Assembly (NCBI GenBank): GCA_002343335.1
Contig: DDSI01000154.1
Coordinates: 552-7,218, forward strand
Source: Bacteriovoracaceae bacterium UBA2394
GTDB taxonomy: Bacteria; Bdellovibrionota; UBA2394
Direction: 5' to 3'
DNA length: 6,667 nt
Positions within the stretch are counted from its first letter, which is position 1. Each line of letters opens with the position of its first letter. A program made the position numbers and the translations under genes. Under the pieces are notes generated by a model. That model searched no databases. It saw nothing but the letters and a program-made list of their open reading frames with translations, and was not told the DNA's origin. Below, piece after piece: positions 6,267 through 6,667 of the stretch.

Positions 6267-6667
6267 CCTCTCACGGCGTAGAAATCCTTTCTTTCGAGCG
6301 GACCGATCACATTCCCCTTCCGTTGTGTGAACGTAACTTTTCCGTCGAAGTCGGCCCTGCACCCACTTGACTCCACCCAGATGTCTCGCTTTGCATTCCA
6401 GCGAAACCTGCGCTGGCTTCTTAACAGCCTTTTTAACTCCAATATGCCTTCTCGAGGAGTTTGAAGTCCCAAGTGATGCTGCAGCAATCTCTGCAGCACG
6501 GCGCTTAATTCTATATCCGAAGCCCGACAGAGCGTCTTCACACTTAAGACGAGCGGCTCTTCGCAAAGGAGGGCATCCTGAAGAACCCGTTCCGCGCGCC
6601 GCTCCAAATCCTCCTGCAAATCCTGCATTAACGCGACGGTCTTTAAAACCTGGTCTTCCGCGGTCGG
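6263..6667 (-). CDS. tilS: tRNA(Ile)-lysidine synthase, C-terminal part, cut by the window edge
   Basis: TilS attaches lysine to C34 of the CAU-anticodon tRNA-Ile so that it reads AUA codons. Only the last 134 codons are in the window; the frame is open to base 6667, so the N-terminal PP-loop ATPase domain (SGGxDS) is not visible. What can be seen is a charged helix (residues 3-33 of the visible part, around LQEDLERRAERVL), then the pattern of the TilS substrate-binding domain: a LxVxxLCxAxxxxxxxVLQRLLxxxLGL stretch followed by TPREGILELKRLL and an RFRWNAKRDIWVE beta segment. The end is short (KDFYAVRG). The second TilS_C domain of the long E. coli form is not evident as far as can be judged by eye. 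The assignment leans on this helical pattern and on the classic tilS-ftsH adjacency; motifs that would make it certain lie outside the window. The stop is 42 bases before ftsH. Confidence 0.72.
   Translation of the reverse strand, partial: PTAEDQVLKTVALMQDLQEDLERRAERVLQDALLCEEPLVLSVKTLCRASDIELSAVLQRLLQHHLGLQTPREGILELKRLLRSQRRFRWNAKRDIWVESSGCRADFDGKVTFTQRKGNVIGPLERKDFYAVRG

Noticed and set aside
6204..6566. Minus-strand open frame of 120 codons overlapping the tilS end and ftsH start
   Set aside because: It is in another frame than the TilS-like product, is strongly Arg/Lys/Ala-biased, overlaps the ftsH start, and resembles no family.
1..6667. A novel defence, mobile or biosynthetic system
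   Set aside because: Every long coding frame belongs to a well-known housekeeping family with intact motifs, and no unexplained stretch is longer than 52 bases.

Overview
This window is a compact block of core genes, all read on the minus strand, so gene order runs from the right edge to the left: tilS (3' end only), ftsH, cdaA (dacA), cdaR (YbbR family), glmM, pdxJ, nnrE (5' part only). Coding density is very high. The only gaps are 42 bp (tilS-ftsH), 52 bp (ftsH-cdaA) and 22 bp (cdaR-glmM), while cdaA/cdaR, glmM/pdxJ and pdxJ/nnrE overlap. There is no gene-free stretch above 300 bases. I see no tRNA, rRNA, CRISPR array, insertion sequence or other sign of mobile DNA.

The order tilS-ftsH-(folP)-cdaA-cdaR-glmM-pdxJ-(acpS)-nnr resembles the arrangement I associate with Gram-negative lineages formerly grouped as Deltaproteobacteria, including Bdellovibrio-like and Geobacter-like bacteria. 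Moderate GC content, the two-membrane-segment FtsH and the FQNDIRR variant in CdaA are compatible with that. The taxonomic guess is from gene order and protein flavour only and is tentative. folP and acpS, which I would expect in the two bracketed positions, are absent here.

Functionally the right part (6667-4409) holds tRNA-Ile lysidine synthesis and the membrane AAA+ protease FtsH. The centre (4356-1237) is the cyclic di-AMP / cell-wall precursor module: CdaA makes c-di-AMP at the membrane, CdaR is its membrane-anchored extracytoplasmic partner, and GlmM makes glucosamine-1-phosphate for UDP-GlcNAc; in Firmicutes GlmM also binds and restrains CdaA. The left part (1244-1) is cofactor metabolism: PdxJ for pyridoxal phosphate and NnrE for repair of damaged NAD(P)H.

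The gene content is conventional and I found no new system in it. The items most worth a second look are small: a perfect 11-bp inverted repeat with a 5-nt spacer that fills the short gap in front of the GTG start of cdaA, a sigma70-like promoter overlapping the tilS stop codon and lying very close to the ftsH start, and translational-coupling overlaps that lack good Shine-Dalgarno sequences.
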